Assembly (NCBI RefSeq): GCF_001612725.1
Contig: NZ_BDAZ01000004.1
Span: 248,001-312,000, forward strand
DNA from: Nocardia anaemiae NBRC 100462
Lineage (GTDB): Bacteria; Actinomycetota; Actinomycetes; Mycobacteriales; Mycobacteriaceae
Length of the DNA stretch: 64,000 nucleotides
Direction: 5' to 3'
The notes under the pieces are model-generated. The model searched no databases. It was not told where the DNA came from and saw only the letters and a list, made by a program, of their open reading frames with translations. The position numbers were made by a program, and so were the translations under genes. Below are positions 35,824-44,131 of the stretch, one piece after another; the first letter of the stretch is position 1, and every line of letters starts with the position of its first letter.

Positions 35824-35936
35824 GGTCGTACTTTCTTCGGCGATGGTTGGGGATGGTCGGTGCAGCACGGGCGACAACCACTGCTGCCCATTCGCATGAA
35901 GTCGACGGCGCGCCGCCTGGTCAGCCGGAAACTCAT
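35820..35936 (-). CDS. cysteine-containing leader ORF, probable translational attenuator
   Basis: A 38-codon frame begins MSFRLTRRRAVDFMRMGSSG, the same TRRR.VDFMR core as actinobacterial sulphur leader peptides, and continues CRPCC, giving a Cys-rich cluster at residues 21, 24 and 25. Its ATG overlaps the monooxygenase stop (ATGA, 35933-35936) and its TGA overlaps the dioxygenase ATG (ATGA, 35820-35823). This fits the cysteine-responsive small ORFs described in mycobacteria, where ribosome stalling or progress at Cys codons sets translation of the coupled gene. Here it sits inside an operon rather than at its start. Confidence 0.75.
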   Translation of the reverse strand: MSFRLTRRRAVDFMRMGSSGCRPCCTDHPQPSPKKVRP

Positions 35937-37279
35937 GCGCCGAGTTCGGTTCGCACGTGGGCGAATTGGCTTTCCACCGGCGCCAGCCCGTAGTGCCCGC
36001 GCAGGGTCGTCGCGGTGTAGTCGGTACGGAAAAGGCCGCGCTCCTGCAGGATCGGGACCACCCGGTCCACGAAGTCCTCTAGACCACCCGGGAGGTACGG
36101 CGGCATGATGTTGAAGCCGTCGGCGGCGCCGTTCTCGAACCAGGACTGCAGTTCGTCGGCGATATCGGTGGGTGTGCCCGCGAAGGTGCGGTGTCCGCGC
36201 CCGCCGCCCAACTTGCCGATGAGCTGACGCACCGTGAGGTTCTCCCGCTCGGCGAGTTCCTTCACCAGCGTGAATCTGCTCTTGCCTCCTTCGATTTCGC
36301 TCTCCGCGGGCAGCGGTGGCAGCGGTGCGTCGAGTGCGTGTTCGGTGAGATCGACGCCCAGCAGCGCGGACAGTTGCCGGAGTGCGTAATCCGGTGAGAT
36401 GAGATCGGTGAATTCCTGTTCGAGGGCCAGTGCTTCCGCGCGGGTATCGGCGATGAACGGCACCAGACCAGGCAGCACCTTCAGCTCATCGGCCGAACGC
36501 CCGTACTTGGGCAGTCGCGCCTTCAGATCCCGGTAGAACGCCTGCCCCTGCGCCAGCGAGCGCTGCGCGGTGAAAACGGCCTCCGCGTAGTGCGCGGCGA
36601 AATCCTTACCGCTCTCCGACGATCCGGCCTGCACCAGCAGCGGCCGCCCCTGCGGGCTGCGCGGCGAATTCAGCGGGCCGCGCACCCGGAACCGATCACT
36701 GACGTAGTCGATGGTGTGCACCTTGTCCGGATCGGCGAAGATGCCCTCGTCCGGGTCGAGCACGATGGCCGAGGATTCCCAGCTGTCCCAGAGCCGCACG
36801 GTGACGTCCACGAACTCCTGTGCCCGTTCGTAGCGCCTGGCGTGTTCGGGAATGGCGTCGAAGCCGAAGTTGAAGGCCTCGTCCTCATTGCCCGAGGTGA
36901 CGATATTCCAGCCCGCCCGACCGCTGCTGATGTGATCGAGCGAGGCGAATTTGCGGGCCAGGTTGAACGGTTCGTTGTAGGTGGTCGAGGCCGTCGCGAT
37001 GAGCCCGACCCGTTCGGTCGCCGCGGCGATGGCGGCAAGCAGGGTTACCGGCTCGAATACGGCCAAGGTATTGCGCTTGATGCGCGGTCCGACGGCCAGC
37101 CCGTCGGCGAAGAAGACCGAATCGAGTTTGCCGCGTTCGGCGATGCGGCCGAGTTCCTGGAAATGCCGCACATCCAGGACCCGGCGCTCCTCGGTGCGGG
37201 GATGCCGCCAGGCCGCCTCGTGATGACCGACGCCCATCAGGAAGGCATTGAGATGGAATTGCTTGCGGGGTAACGACAT
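35933..37279 (-). CDS. FMN-dependent monooxygenase, NtaA/SnaA/DszA family
   Basis: A 448-residue class C flavin monooxygenase using reduced FMN. Family marks are MSLPRKQFHLNAFLMGVGHH, RGKLDSVFFADGL, the GRAGWNIVTSGNEDEAFNFG block, SPQGRPLLVQAGSSESGKDF and the C-terminal DGFNIMPPYLPGGLEDFVD. It starts at ATG 37279 behind AAGGA; a longer open frame reaches far into the permease gene and is rejected. The ABC transporter neighbours suggest the substrate is an imported organosulfur compound. The flavin reductase it needs is not in the window. Confidence 0.9.
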   Translation of the reverse strand: MSLPRKQFHLNAFLMGVGHHEAAWRHPRTEERRVLDVRHFQELGRIAERGKLDSVFFADGLAVGPRIKRNTLAVFEPVTLLAAIAAATERVGLIATASTTYNEPFNLARKFASLDHISSGRAGWNIVTSGNEDEAFNFGFDAIPEHARRYERAQEFVDVTVRLWDSWESSAIVLDPDEGIFADPDKVHTIDYVSDRFRVRGPLNSPRSPQGRPLLVQAGSSESGKDFAAHYAEAVFTAQRSLAQGQAFYRDLKARLPKYGRSADELKVLPGLVPFIADTRAEALALEQEFTDLISPDYALRQLSALLGVDLTEHALDAPLPPLPAESEIEGGKSRFTLVKELAERENLTVRQLIGKLGGGRGHRTFAGTPTDIADELQSWFENGAADGFNIMPPYLPGGLEDFVDRVVPILQERGLFRTDYTATTLRGHYGLAPVESQFAHVRTELGA

Positions 37280-37287
37280 CGGAGTCC

Positions 37288-38163
37288 TTAACGGGATGGT
37301 TCGGCGCGCCAGCGGGACAGGCGGCGTTCGACAGCGACGAGTAGGCCGTTGAAACTCAGCCCGAGCAGCGAGATGGCGATGATGCCCGCATACATATTCG
37401 GGATCTGGAAGTTCTGCTGGGCCGCGGTGATCAGATAGCCGAGTCCGGCGCGGGCGCCGACCATTTCGGCTGCGATGAGCACCAGGATCGAGGATGCCGC
37501 CGCCATTCGCACGCCGGTGAAGATCGATGGCACCGCGGCGGGCAGGATCACCTTCTGGAACAGCCGAATCGGCGAGAAACCTAACGATACAGCGGATTTG
37601 ATCAGCAGCGGATCGACCGTGCGCACCCCGGTAATGGTGTTCAACAGGATCGGGAAGAAGCTCGCGTACACCACGAGCGCGATCTTGGATGTCTCTCCGA
37701 TGCCAAGGATCAGAATGAACACCGGCAGCAGCGCCAATGCCGCGGTATTGCGGAACAGTTCGAGGATAGGGTTCAGAAAATCGGCCACCGGGCGATACCA
37801 GGCGATGGCGACACCGACCGGAATGGCGACCGCGAGCGCGAGCGAGAATCCGGTCGCCGACCGGGTCAGACTGGTCGAGACGTGTTCCCACATCTCACCG
37901 CTCTCGACCAGATCCACAAAGGCCTGCGCGACGGTCGAAAACGGCGGCAAGAAGACTTCGTCCACCAAACCGAGCCGCGGCGCCGCCTCCCACACCGTGA
38001 CCAGCAGGCCGATGGCGAAGGTGGGCTTGAAGATTCGCCATGCCAGCAGCGCGACCGCCCGCACTACCCGCGATACATCGACTTCCCGTGTCGGCACGGA
38101 CTCGGCCCGGTTTCGGACGACAACCGGCCGTGACTTCTCGACGACTTGCACTGCGCTAGACAT
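37288..38163 (-). CDS. ssuC: ABC transporter permease, SsuC/TauC type
   Basis: A 291-residue membrane protein with about six helices, from PTFAIGLLVTVWEAAPRL to ISLLGLSFNGLLVAVERRLS. The cytoplasmic EAA loop is AVSLGFSPIRLFQKVILPAA followed by VPSIFTGVRMA. The start ATG lies inside the last codons of the ATPase gene (8-base overlap). With the ATPase and lipoprotein it forms a sulfonate-class importer. Exact substrate is inferred from the oxygenases next to it. Confidence 0.87.
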   Translation of the reverse strand: MSSAVQVVEKSRPVVVRNRAESVPTREVDVSRVVRAVALLAWRIFKPTFAIGLLVTVWEAAPRLGLVDEVFLPPFSTVAQAFVDLVESGEMWEHVSTSLTRSATGFSLALAVAIPVGVAIAWYRPVADFLNPILELFRNTAALALLPVFILILGIGETSKIALVVYASFFPILLNTITGVRTVDPLLIKSAVSLGFSPIRLFQKVILPAAVPSIFTGVRMAAASSILVLIAAEMVGARAGLGYLITAAQQNFQIPNMYAGIIAISLLGLSFNGLLVAVERRLSRWRAEPSR

Positions 38164-38995
38164 GAACCGGCTTCCTCTCGATGCTCGTGGCCGACAGCGA
38201 CTCGCGTTCGAGTCCCTGTGCCCGGGTGACTTCGCTCTGCAATTGCGACCAGATCTGGTGCCGTGCCTCCCGGAAGGCTTCGCTGGAGCGCACATCCGCA
38301 CCGGAACTCCGGTCGATATCGATATCGATCACCGCCTTGACCCGGCCGGGGCGTGAGGTCAGCACGGCGACTCGCTGGCCGAGGTAGACGGCCTCGTCTA
38401 TGCCGTGGGTGATGAACAGAATCGTTTTGCCGGTGGCTCGCCAGATCCGTAACAGCTCGTCCTGCAACGACTCCCGAGTCTGGGCGTCGAGCGCCGCGAA
38501 CGGCTCGTCCATCAGCAACACCTCGGGATCGAAGGCGAGGCTGCGGGCGATGGCGACACGTTGTTTCATGCCGCCGGACAGCTCATGCGGATAGCGGTCG
38601 CCGAATCCGGCCAGACCCACCAATTCCAGGTACTCGTCGGCGATCTTCCGGCGTTCCCGACCCCGCACACCCTTCGCTTCCAAACCGAATTCGATATTGG
38701 CCCGGGCGGTCCGCCACGGCAGCAGCGCGTACTGCTGGAAGACGATCCCGCGATCCAGACCCGGTCCGCTGATCGGCTTGCCGTCCAAGAGGATTCGCCC
38801 GGCACTCGGCTTGCTCAGCCCGCCGAGCAGATCGAGCAGCGTCGACTTCCCGGACCCGCTCGGGCCGACGAGTACCAGGAACTCGCCGTCGCGCAGCTCG
38901 AGCGAAATATCCTCGATCGCGGTGAACTCCTCGTTCGAGCCACGGATCGGGAACTGTTTGCGCACTCCGGTGAGTGCGAGTTTCACCTGAGTCAT
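38156..38995 (-). CDS. ssuB: ABC transporter ATP-binding protein, SsuB/TauB type
   Basis: A 279-residue ATPase with Walker A GPSGSGKST, Q-loop VFQQYALLPW, signature LSGGMKQRV, Walker B VLLMDEPFAALD and switch FITHGIDEAVYL. The FQQYALLPW and FAALD sequences are typical of nitrate/sulfonate/taurine importers. The start overlaps the stop of the binding-protein gene by four bases (ATGA), so all three transporter genes are coupled. Confidence 0.9.
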   Translation of the reverse strand: MTQVKLALTGVRKQFPIRGSNEEFTAIEDISLELRDGEFLVLVGPSGSGKSTLLDLLGGLSKPSAGRILLDGKPISGPGLDRGIVFQQYALLPWRTARANIEFGLEAKGVRGRERRKIADEYLELVGLAGFGDRYPHELSGGMKQRVAIARSLAFDPEVLLMDEPFAALDAQTRESLQDELLRIWRATGKTILFITHGIDEAVYLGQRVAVLTSRPGRVKAVIDIDIDRSSGADVRSSEAFREARHQIWSQLQSEVTRAQGLERESLSATSIERKPVHV

Positions 38996-40074
38996 TTCGC
39001 CACCACCTCTCCGGTCGGACCGGTGGTCGGACCGTAGGTGCCGTTGGCGTAGGGGTTGTCCTTGTTGGTGTAGAGATCCTTCACCGACAGCTTCCCGGCG
39101 GGCACATCACCATTGCGGACCAGCCAATCGATCCAGATCTGCAGTTCCTTCTCCGCAATCACCGCGCCGGGGACCGGCAGGCCCGGACTCCGCCAGAATT
39201 TCAGCAGATCGGTATTCTCATTGCGGCCGCGCTTGTTGATGATCGAGGCGAAGCGCGCCACCACCTCGTCGCGCGGGGTCACCTGCAGCCAGCGCGTCGC
39301 CCGCGCGGTCCCCTGGACGAAGTCCTTGACGGCCTCCGGGTTCTGCGCGATGTAGTCCTTGCGGAAGACATAAGTGCCGTAGTCGAATTGACCGAACAGG
39401 TCCTTATCGGTGTAGAGCGCGTGGATACCGCCACGCCCGACCGCGCCTTCCCGGAAAACTCCGCCCAGCGCGCCGACATCGATCTGGCCCTTGCGTAGCG
39501 CATCCTCGGTATTGGCCGGTGGCACCACGATCAGTTCCACCTGCTTGATCTCCTGATCGGTCAGCCCCTGCTGGTGCAGCCATTCGCGGGTGATGAATTC
39601 ATGGTGTGCGCCGAGGGTATTGATGCCGACCTTCTTGCCGATCAGGTCACGGGGCGATTTGATGCCCGCATCGTCACGGACGAAGTAACCGGTGAACGAC
39701 TGCTCGTCCGCGCCGTAGGAGCTCAGCACCGAAGTCACGGGTGCACCGCCCGCGACCAACTTGACGACCGCGCCGTTGAAGGCGCTGCCGAACTCGATCT
39801 GACGGGTCGCGGCGGCCTGGATATTCGCCGGTCCGCTGGTGGTGTCACCCTCCCAGTGCAGCGCGATCTTGCTGAAGTAGCCGAGATCGTCGGCAAGTTC
39901 GTAGGCCGAGACCTGGCCGGTCGATCCCTGGTAGCGCAGTACGGCCTTGCCGTCGGCATTGGTGCCCGGCTCGGATTTGCCGCAACCCGCGAGCACCGCG
40001 ACCGCGGTGGGAATAGTGAGCACAGCGGCCACCGCACGGAGGAACCGTGGCCTGGTTTTCTGGGACAGCGTCAT
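38992..40074 (-). CDS. ssuA: sulfonate/taurine-type ABC substrate-binding lipoprotein
   Basis: A 360-residue lipoprotein. The signal peptide ends in a lipobox, AVLAGCGKSE. The mature protein has the SsuA/TauA-like YELADDLGYFSKIALHWEGD, ATRQIEFGSAFNGAVVKLVA, GKKVGINTLGAHHEFITREW and IDVGALGGVFREGAVGRGG. ATG 40074 begins MTLSQKTRPRF. First structural gene of the operon; a leader-peptide ORF and a hairpin lie upstream. Substrate is probably an organosulfur compound; nitrate or other substrates cannot be excluded by sequence alone. Confidence 0.87.
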   Translation of the reverse strand: MTLSQKTRPRFLRAVAAVLTIPTAVAVLAGCGKSEPGTNADGKAVLRYQGSTGQVSAYELADDLGYFSKIALHWEGDTTSGPANIQAAATRQIEFGSAFNGAVVKLVAGGAPVTSVLSSYGADEQSFTGYFVRDDAGIKSPRDLIGKKVGINTLGAHHEFITREWLHQQGLTDQEIKQVELIVVPPANTEDALRKGQIDVGALGGVFREGAVGRGGIHALYTDKDLFGQFDYGTYVFRKDYIAQNPEAVKDFVQGTARATRWLQVTPRDEVVARFASIINKRGRNENTDLLKFWRSPGLPVPGAVIAEKELQIWIDWLVRNGDVPAGKLSVKDLYTNKDNPYANGTYGPTTGPTGEVVAK

Positions 40075-40099
40075 GGCAGTTCTTTCACGGAATGCGCTC

Positions 40100-40132
40100 T
40101 GCCGCAGCGTGATAGGGCACGCCACAGCGGCA
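40100..40132 (-). promoter_or_regulatory. leader hairpin between the leader peptide and ssuA
   Basis: TGCCGC (40100-40105) pairs with GCGGCA (40127-40132), and an inner CGTG/CACG pair encloses the loop. It sits between the leader ORF and ssuA, so it could act in attenuation. There is no T-run. Confidence 0.45.
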
Positions 40133-40194
40133 GGCAAGCGCGGAGGATTACCTGATTCGGCTAAATGCGGCGGCCAATTTCGGCGACCGCGGAT

Positions 40195-40272
40195 TCAGGC
40201 GCGACAGACTCCATGGGGCAGGCGCATGAAATCCACCGTGCGACGGCGGATCAGCGCAATGGATGCGATCAT
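40195..40272 (-). CDS. sulphur-operon leader peptide (25 aa)
   Basis: ATG 40272 with AAAGG 9 bases upstream opens a 25-codon frame with IALIRRRTVDFMR followed by LPHGVCRA. The basic RRR, V-D-F/L and late Cys match the putative leader peptides found before sulphur-assimilation genes in actinomycetes. It closely resembles the ORF at 35820-35936 (TRRRAVDFMR). It likely senses cysteine or sulphur supply for the operon. Too short to identify with certainty. Confidence 0.65.
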   Translation of the reverse strand: MIASIALIRRRTVDFMRLPHGVCRA

Positions 40273-40379
40273 GTCAACGACCTTTGTGGGATTCGGATAG
40301 AAGCGGCGACCCCGCGGCTTTGTGTCCATGGTGAGGGTCGACCGTCATGGACGACAATGCCGATTTCACATTGTGAAAA

Positions 40380-41150
40380 TCACCGTGAGTACAACTCCAC
40401 CGGCGCATCGGTGATGGCGGCAGTGGACTGGAACAGTGGCCCGATCCGGCCCGCGATCTGCCGCATAGCGGGCACGATGCCGCGCACCAGCTCCTCGTTG
40501 AGCCGCGCCGAGCGGGCCTGCACGCCGAGCGCACCCCACACCTGCTTATCCGGACCGAGGACAGGCACCGCCACCGAGCGGACCGGATCCTCGCGCTCGA
40601 TGATCTCCACCGCGAAACCGCTGCGCCGCACGCGATCCAGATCCGTCGACGGCAGTGGCGCTGGCCATCGATCGAGTCCGTCGACAACCGGCGCGAATGC
40701 CAGCAGGGCCTGGCCGACGGCGCTGGAGCGCAGCGACTGGCGGGCCTGGGGCAACTGGTTGGGGCAGAAGTACACCGGCGGCCGCGCCTGAAAGACGGTG
40801 ACCGCGTCCCGATCATCGGCGATGCTGAGGCTGACGGTGATCTTGATGCCCGCGGCCAGCGCGTAGAGATGCGGTGCGGCCGCGTCGATGCCGAGGCGCG
40901 ACAGCGCGGGCCGGGCCAGCGAGGCGAGCCCGTGCCCGATGCGATAGCGATCGGTCGCCGCATCCTGCTCCAGCAACCGACCCCGCACCAATGCCTGGGC
41001 CAACCGATATGTGGTACTGACCGGAAGTCCGGCCCGATGCGCCAATTCACTCACCGACAGTTCGGGATCATCACCCTCGAAGCAGTTCAGCACGTGAATC
41101 GCGCGGTCGACCGCTTGGGCACCCGAACGGGGTTGATCGGCGGCAGTCAT
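40380..41150 (-). CDS. IclR-family transcriptional regulator
   Basis: A 256-residue IclR protein. The helix-turn-helix (about residues 10-70) contains QAVDRAIHVLNCFEGDDPEL, SVSELAHRAGLPVSTTYRLA. The effector domain has the SSAVGQALLAF block and the late SVAVPVLGPDKQVWGALGVQ. ATG 41150 is preceded by AGGAGGAACC. It lies between the sulphur operon, 108 bases downstream on the same strand, and the divergent AprAB-like pair. It likely controls one or both. Confidence 0.88.
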   Translation of the reverse strand: MTAADQPRSGAQAVDRAIHVLNCFEGDDPELSVSELAHRAGLPVSTTYRLAQALVRGRLLEQDAATDRYRIGHGLASLARPALSRLGIDAAAPHLYALAAGIKITVSLSIADDRDAVTVFQARPPVYFCPNQLPQARQSLRSSAVGQALLAFAPVVDGLDRWPAPLPSTDLDRVRRSGFAVEIIEREDPVRSVAVPVLGPDKQVWGALGVQARSARLNEELVRGIVPAMRQIAGRIGPLFQSTAAITDAPVELYSR

Positions 41151-41396
41151 GGTTCCTCCTGATATTTCTACCGATCGGGATGTGGACAGAACTATCGCCG
41201 GATGATCCGGGTGCGGCAATGGTTCTGCGCCCGCTGCGCCGATTCCTCGCATAGCAATGGCGGCACCGTCAAAATCGCGCTGATCCGAAGGGTTTTGCGA
41301 ATCCCACGATGCGCACAGAATCGAATTCCCCGCGCTGACCCCGCATTCCGCCGACGATTGCCGCTTTCGCAATCCCGACGTATCAGGAGCAGACGC

Positions 41397-42971
41397 ATGA
41401 GTGAACTCTGGCAGACCAGCACCGATGTACTGGTGATCGGCGGCGGTCCGGCCGCCGCATGGGCGGCCATCCACGCCAAGGAAGCTGGGGCCGAGGTGAC
41501 CCTGGTGGACAAGGGCTACTGCGGTACCAGCGGCGCGACCGCACCTTCGGGCACCGGTGTCTGGTATGTCGCCCCGGAGGCGACCGCCCGTGCCAATGCC
41601 AAGGCCAGCCGGGAGGCGCTCGGCGGCCACCTCGCCGATCACTATTGGATGGATCGCGTCCTCGATCAGACCTACACCAACATGAATCGGCTTGCCGTGG
41701 AAGGCAAATACCCGTTCCCGACCGATCCGGCGACCGGTGCGCAGCTGCGCACCGGGGTGCAGGGGCCGGAGTACATGCGCCGGATGCGCGCGTGGGTCAA
41801 GCGGCTCGGCGTCCGGATTGTCGACCATTCACCGGCTCTCGAACTGCTCGTCGATGATTCGGGCACGGTTCGCGGCGCGGCGGGATACCAGCGTCAACTC
41901 GACCGCGACTACCGCATCTCGGCAGGTGCGGTGGTGCTGGCCAGTGGAGGTTGCGCATTCCTGTCGCGTGCGTTGGGCACCAATGTCGACACCGGTGACG
42001 GTGCGCTGATGGCCGCCGAGGTAGGGGCGCGCTTCTCCGGCATGGAATTTTCCAATGCCTACGCGATCGCGCCGAAGGGTTCGACGATCACCAAGACCGC
42101 CTACTACGGCTACGCGACGTTCTTCCACGAGGACGGGCAGGTACTCGAGGGTGCGGGCTCCACGAAGGGCCGATCGGTGATCGCCCGAACCCTGTTGTCG
42201 GAGAAGGTATTCGCCCAACTCGACCGCGCCGATCAAACAGTGCAGCAGCAGATGCGGTTGGGGCAGCCCAACTTCTTCCTGCAGTTCGATCGGCGCGGCA
42301 TCAACCCGTTCACCGATCGTTTCGAGGTCGATCTGCTCGCCGAGGGTACGGTGCGCGGCACCGGCGGAATCGATATCGTGGACGACGACTGCGCGACCAC
42401 GGTGCCCGGACTGTTCGCGGCGGGCGATGCGGCGACCAGGGAACGCATCTGCGGTGGTTTCACCGGTGGCGGCAGCCACAATTCGGCATGGGCGATGTCA
42501 TCGGGCAGTTGGGCCGGTGCTGGTGCGGCACGGTTCGCGCTCGGCTCGTCTCGGCCGGACGATGCGGCCCTGCGCGGCGCGGGACGAACCGGCTTGCGGC
42601 CCAGCGACTCCCCCACACTCGGTGCCACCGAAGTTGTCGAGGCCGCGCAGGCCGAGCTGATTCCGTTCCAGAAGAACTACCTGCGCCACGGCGAGCGACT
42701 GCGGCCCGCACTCGATGCGCTCGACTCGCTCTGGGAGCGCGCCGGTAAGGAGCTCGGTGGGCACACCGGTGACGATCGGATCCGGGCCAGGCAGGCCGCC
42801 GCAATCACCGCGGTCGGGCGGCTCATGTACGAATCGACCTTGGCACGCACCGAGACTCGCGGTATGAGCAAGCGTGCCGATCATCCGGAACAGGATCCGG
42901 CGCAGCGCCACCACATCCTGTCCGGCGGCCTCGACGCCGTGTGGACCGAGACCGCCGAGGTCGCGTCATGA
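41397..42971 (+). CDS. AprA/fumarate-reductase-like FAD flavoprotein
   Basis: A 524-residue FAD-binding succinate dehydrogenase/fumarate reductase-type protein. It begins with the FAD fold DVLVIGGGPAAAWAAIHAKE, then GYCGTSGATAPSGTGVWYVA, SAGAVVLASGGCAFLSRALG, and the late FAD motif VPGLFAAGDAATRERICGGF, GGGSHNSAWAM. The ATG at 41397 follows AGGAG. A ferredoxin gene overlaps its stop, as in AprAB pairs. It is not a dissimilatory APS reductase by context; an assimilatory or organosulfur redox role is inferred. Co-occurrence with sulfonate transporters and FMN oxygenases supports this. Confidence 0.82.
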   Translation: MSELWQTSTDVLVIGGGPAAAWAAIHAKEAGAEVTLVDKGYCGTSGATAPSGTGVWYVAPEATARANAKASREALGGHLADHYWMDRVLDQTYTNMNRLAVEGKYPFPTDPATGAQLRTGVQGPEYMRRMRAWVKRLGVRIVDHSPALELLVDDSGTVRGAAGYQRQLDRDYRISAGAVVLASGGCAFLSRALGTNVDTGDGALMAAEVGARFSGMEFSNAYAIAPKGSTITKTAYYGYATFFHEDGQVLEGAGSTKGRSVIARTLLSEKVFAQLDRADQTVQQQMRLGQPNFFLQFDRRGINPFTDRFEVDLLAEGTVRGTGGIDIVDDDCATTVPGLFAAGDAATRERICGGFTGGGSHNSAWAMSSGSWAGAGAARFALGSSRPDDAALRGAGRTGLRPSDSPTLGATEVVEAAQAELIPFQKNYLRHGERLRPALDALDSLWERAGKELGGHTGDDRIRARQAAAITAVGRLMYESTLARTETRGMSKRADHPEQDPAQRHHILSGGLDAVWTETAEVAS

Positions 42972-43306
42972 TCGAAGTCGTACTCACCGACGCCTGCATC
43001 GGCTGCGACAAATGCGTCGATGCCTGCCCCACCAACGTATTCGACCGCACCGAGTCCGGAATCCCGGTCATCGCGAGGCAATCCGACTGCCAGACCTGCT
43101 TCATGTGCGAGGCCTACTGCCCCACCGACGCCCTGTACGTCGACCCCGAATCGACCCCGCTACCGCCCGGCAGCCAGATCGCCGAGGAGCAGATCGGCCG
43201 TTACCGCGAGAGGATCGGCTGGGGCAAGGGCCGCACAGCGGGCAGTCTGCTGGCCATCGGTCCCCGACTCCCCCATGGCGCACCACCGCCGCGCCTGCCG
43301 CACTAA
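42968..43306 (+). CDS. 2[4Fe-4S] ferredoxin, AprB-like
   Basis: A 112-residue ferredoxin with two complete cluster motifs, CIGCDKCVDACPTNVF and CQTCFMCEAYCPTDAL. The ATG overlaps the flavoprotein stop (ATGA). A C-terminal extension of about 50 residues (EEQIGRYRERIGWGKGR) is like AprB-type subunits and could wrap the flavoprotein. It probably supplies electrons to or from the FAD partner. Its stop region overlaps the convergent TetR gene by four bases. Confidence 0.9.
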   Translation: MIEVVLTDACIGCDKCVDACPTNVFDRTESGIPVIARQSDCQTCFMCEAYCPTDALYVDPESTPLPPGSQIAEEQIGRYRERIGWGKGRTAGSLLAIGPRLPHGAPPPRLPH

Positions 43307-44001
43307 CCGCGGTAGCCGAGTTGTTCGAGGAGACCGTCGAGTTGGAGTTCGAATAATTCGGCGCGGTCGGTGAATGTGTCGGTGCCGTACTGATCGAAGA
43401 CATCGAAGGTTACGGCGCCGAACAGGCCGACCCACATGGTGATGCCGCGTGCGACGAGCCAATCCGGAATGTCATGGTCGAACGCGGCTCTGATATCAGC
43501 GAAATTCGCTGCGAGCGCGGCGGATAGCGGGCGCTCCTTGACCGGTGGGGCGAGCAGGTCATCGTGATACGCGCGGGCGAAGAGGGTTTGCATGGTCGCG
43601 ATGACCCGCGTGCCGGGAACGGTGGTCTGCTCGGCGGGGGCGTCGTAGCCTGGCACCGGTGTACCGAATAAGAGCCCGTAGCGGGCGGGCTCGGCCAGTG
43701 CCCAAGCACGGACCGTGCGGCCGACGATGCGCAGGCCCTCGATCGGATCGTCTGGACCGTCGGCCAGCGCCGCATCCACCGCGTCGCCGAGTGCGTTGTA
43801 GCCATCGATCACGAGCAGGGTGAGCAGTTCGTCGCGGCTGCGCACGTAGCGATATACCGCAGACGACACCACACCGAGATCGCGGGCGACCGCGCGCAGC
43901 GAGAGGGCGGCCGCGCCGTCGGTGGCCAGGTGTTCGCGGCCGATCCGGACGATATCGTTCATGGTCTGGGCCCTGGCACGGGCACGTGGTGTCGTCGCCA
44001 T
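43303..44001 (-). CDS. TetR/AcrR-family transcriptional regulator, WHG-type C-terminus
   Basis: A 232-residue TetR protein. The DNA-binding part reads NDIVRIGREHLATDGAAALS, LRAVARDLGVVSSAVYRYVR, SRDELLTLLV. The C-terminal region has FGTPVPGYDAPAEQT and the ITMWVGLFGAVTFDVF segment typical of WHG-type TetR regulators. Start placed at ATG 44001; 44013 or 44037 are possible. It is divergent from an NAD-binding reductase gene, with an operator-like dyad between them. Confidence 0.87.
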   Translation of the reverse strand: MATTPRARARAQTMNDIVRIGREHLATDGAAALSLRAVARDLGVVSSAVYRYVRSRDELLTLLVIDGYNALGDAVDAALADGPDDPIEGLRIVGRTVRAWALAEPARYGLLFGTPVPGYDAPAEQTTVPGTRVIATMQTLFARAYHDDLLAPPVKERPLSAALAANFADIRAAFDHDIPDWLVARGITMWVGLFGAVTFDVFDQYGTDTFTDRAELFELQLDGLLEQLGYRG

Positions 44002-44024
44002 ACCGATCACCATGCGCGCTGCAG

Positions 44025-44056
44025 AGAGCAATGTCAACTAATGCGAGCACTGCTCT
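44025..44056. promoter_or_regulatory. dyad operator between TetR and NAD-binding protein genes
   Basis: AGAGCAATG (44025-44033) faces CACTGCTCT (44048-44056), 8 of 9 positions matched, with an inner GAGCACTGCTC palindrome at 44045-44055. A TTGACA-type -35 for the TetR gene lies inside. Likely TetR binding site controlling both genes. Confidence 0.55.
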
Positions 44057-44131
44057 TGACTTTGGCTCGCACCGGCTGCATGCTTGGACACAACAGAGAG
44101 CACCGCTCGCCAAAGTAGACAAGGACTCACC

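Noticed and set aside
41266..41396. Possible third sulphur leader peptide before the AprA-like gene (KIALIRR...)
   Set aside because: It resembles the IALIRRR of the leader at 40195-40272, but there is no usable start codon next to it and the frame simply extends the flavoprotein frame upstream.
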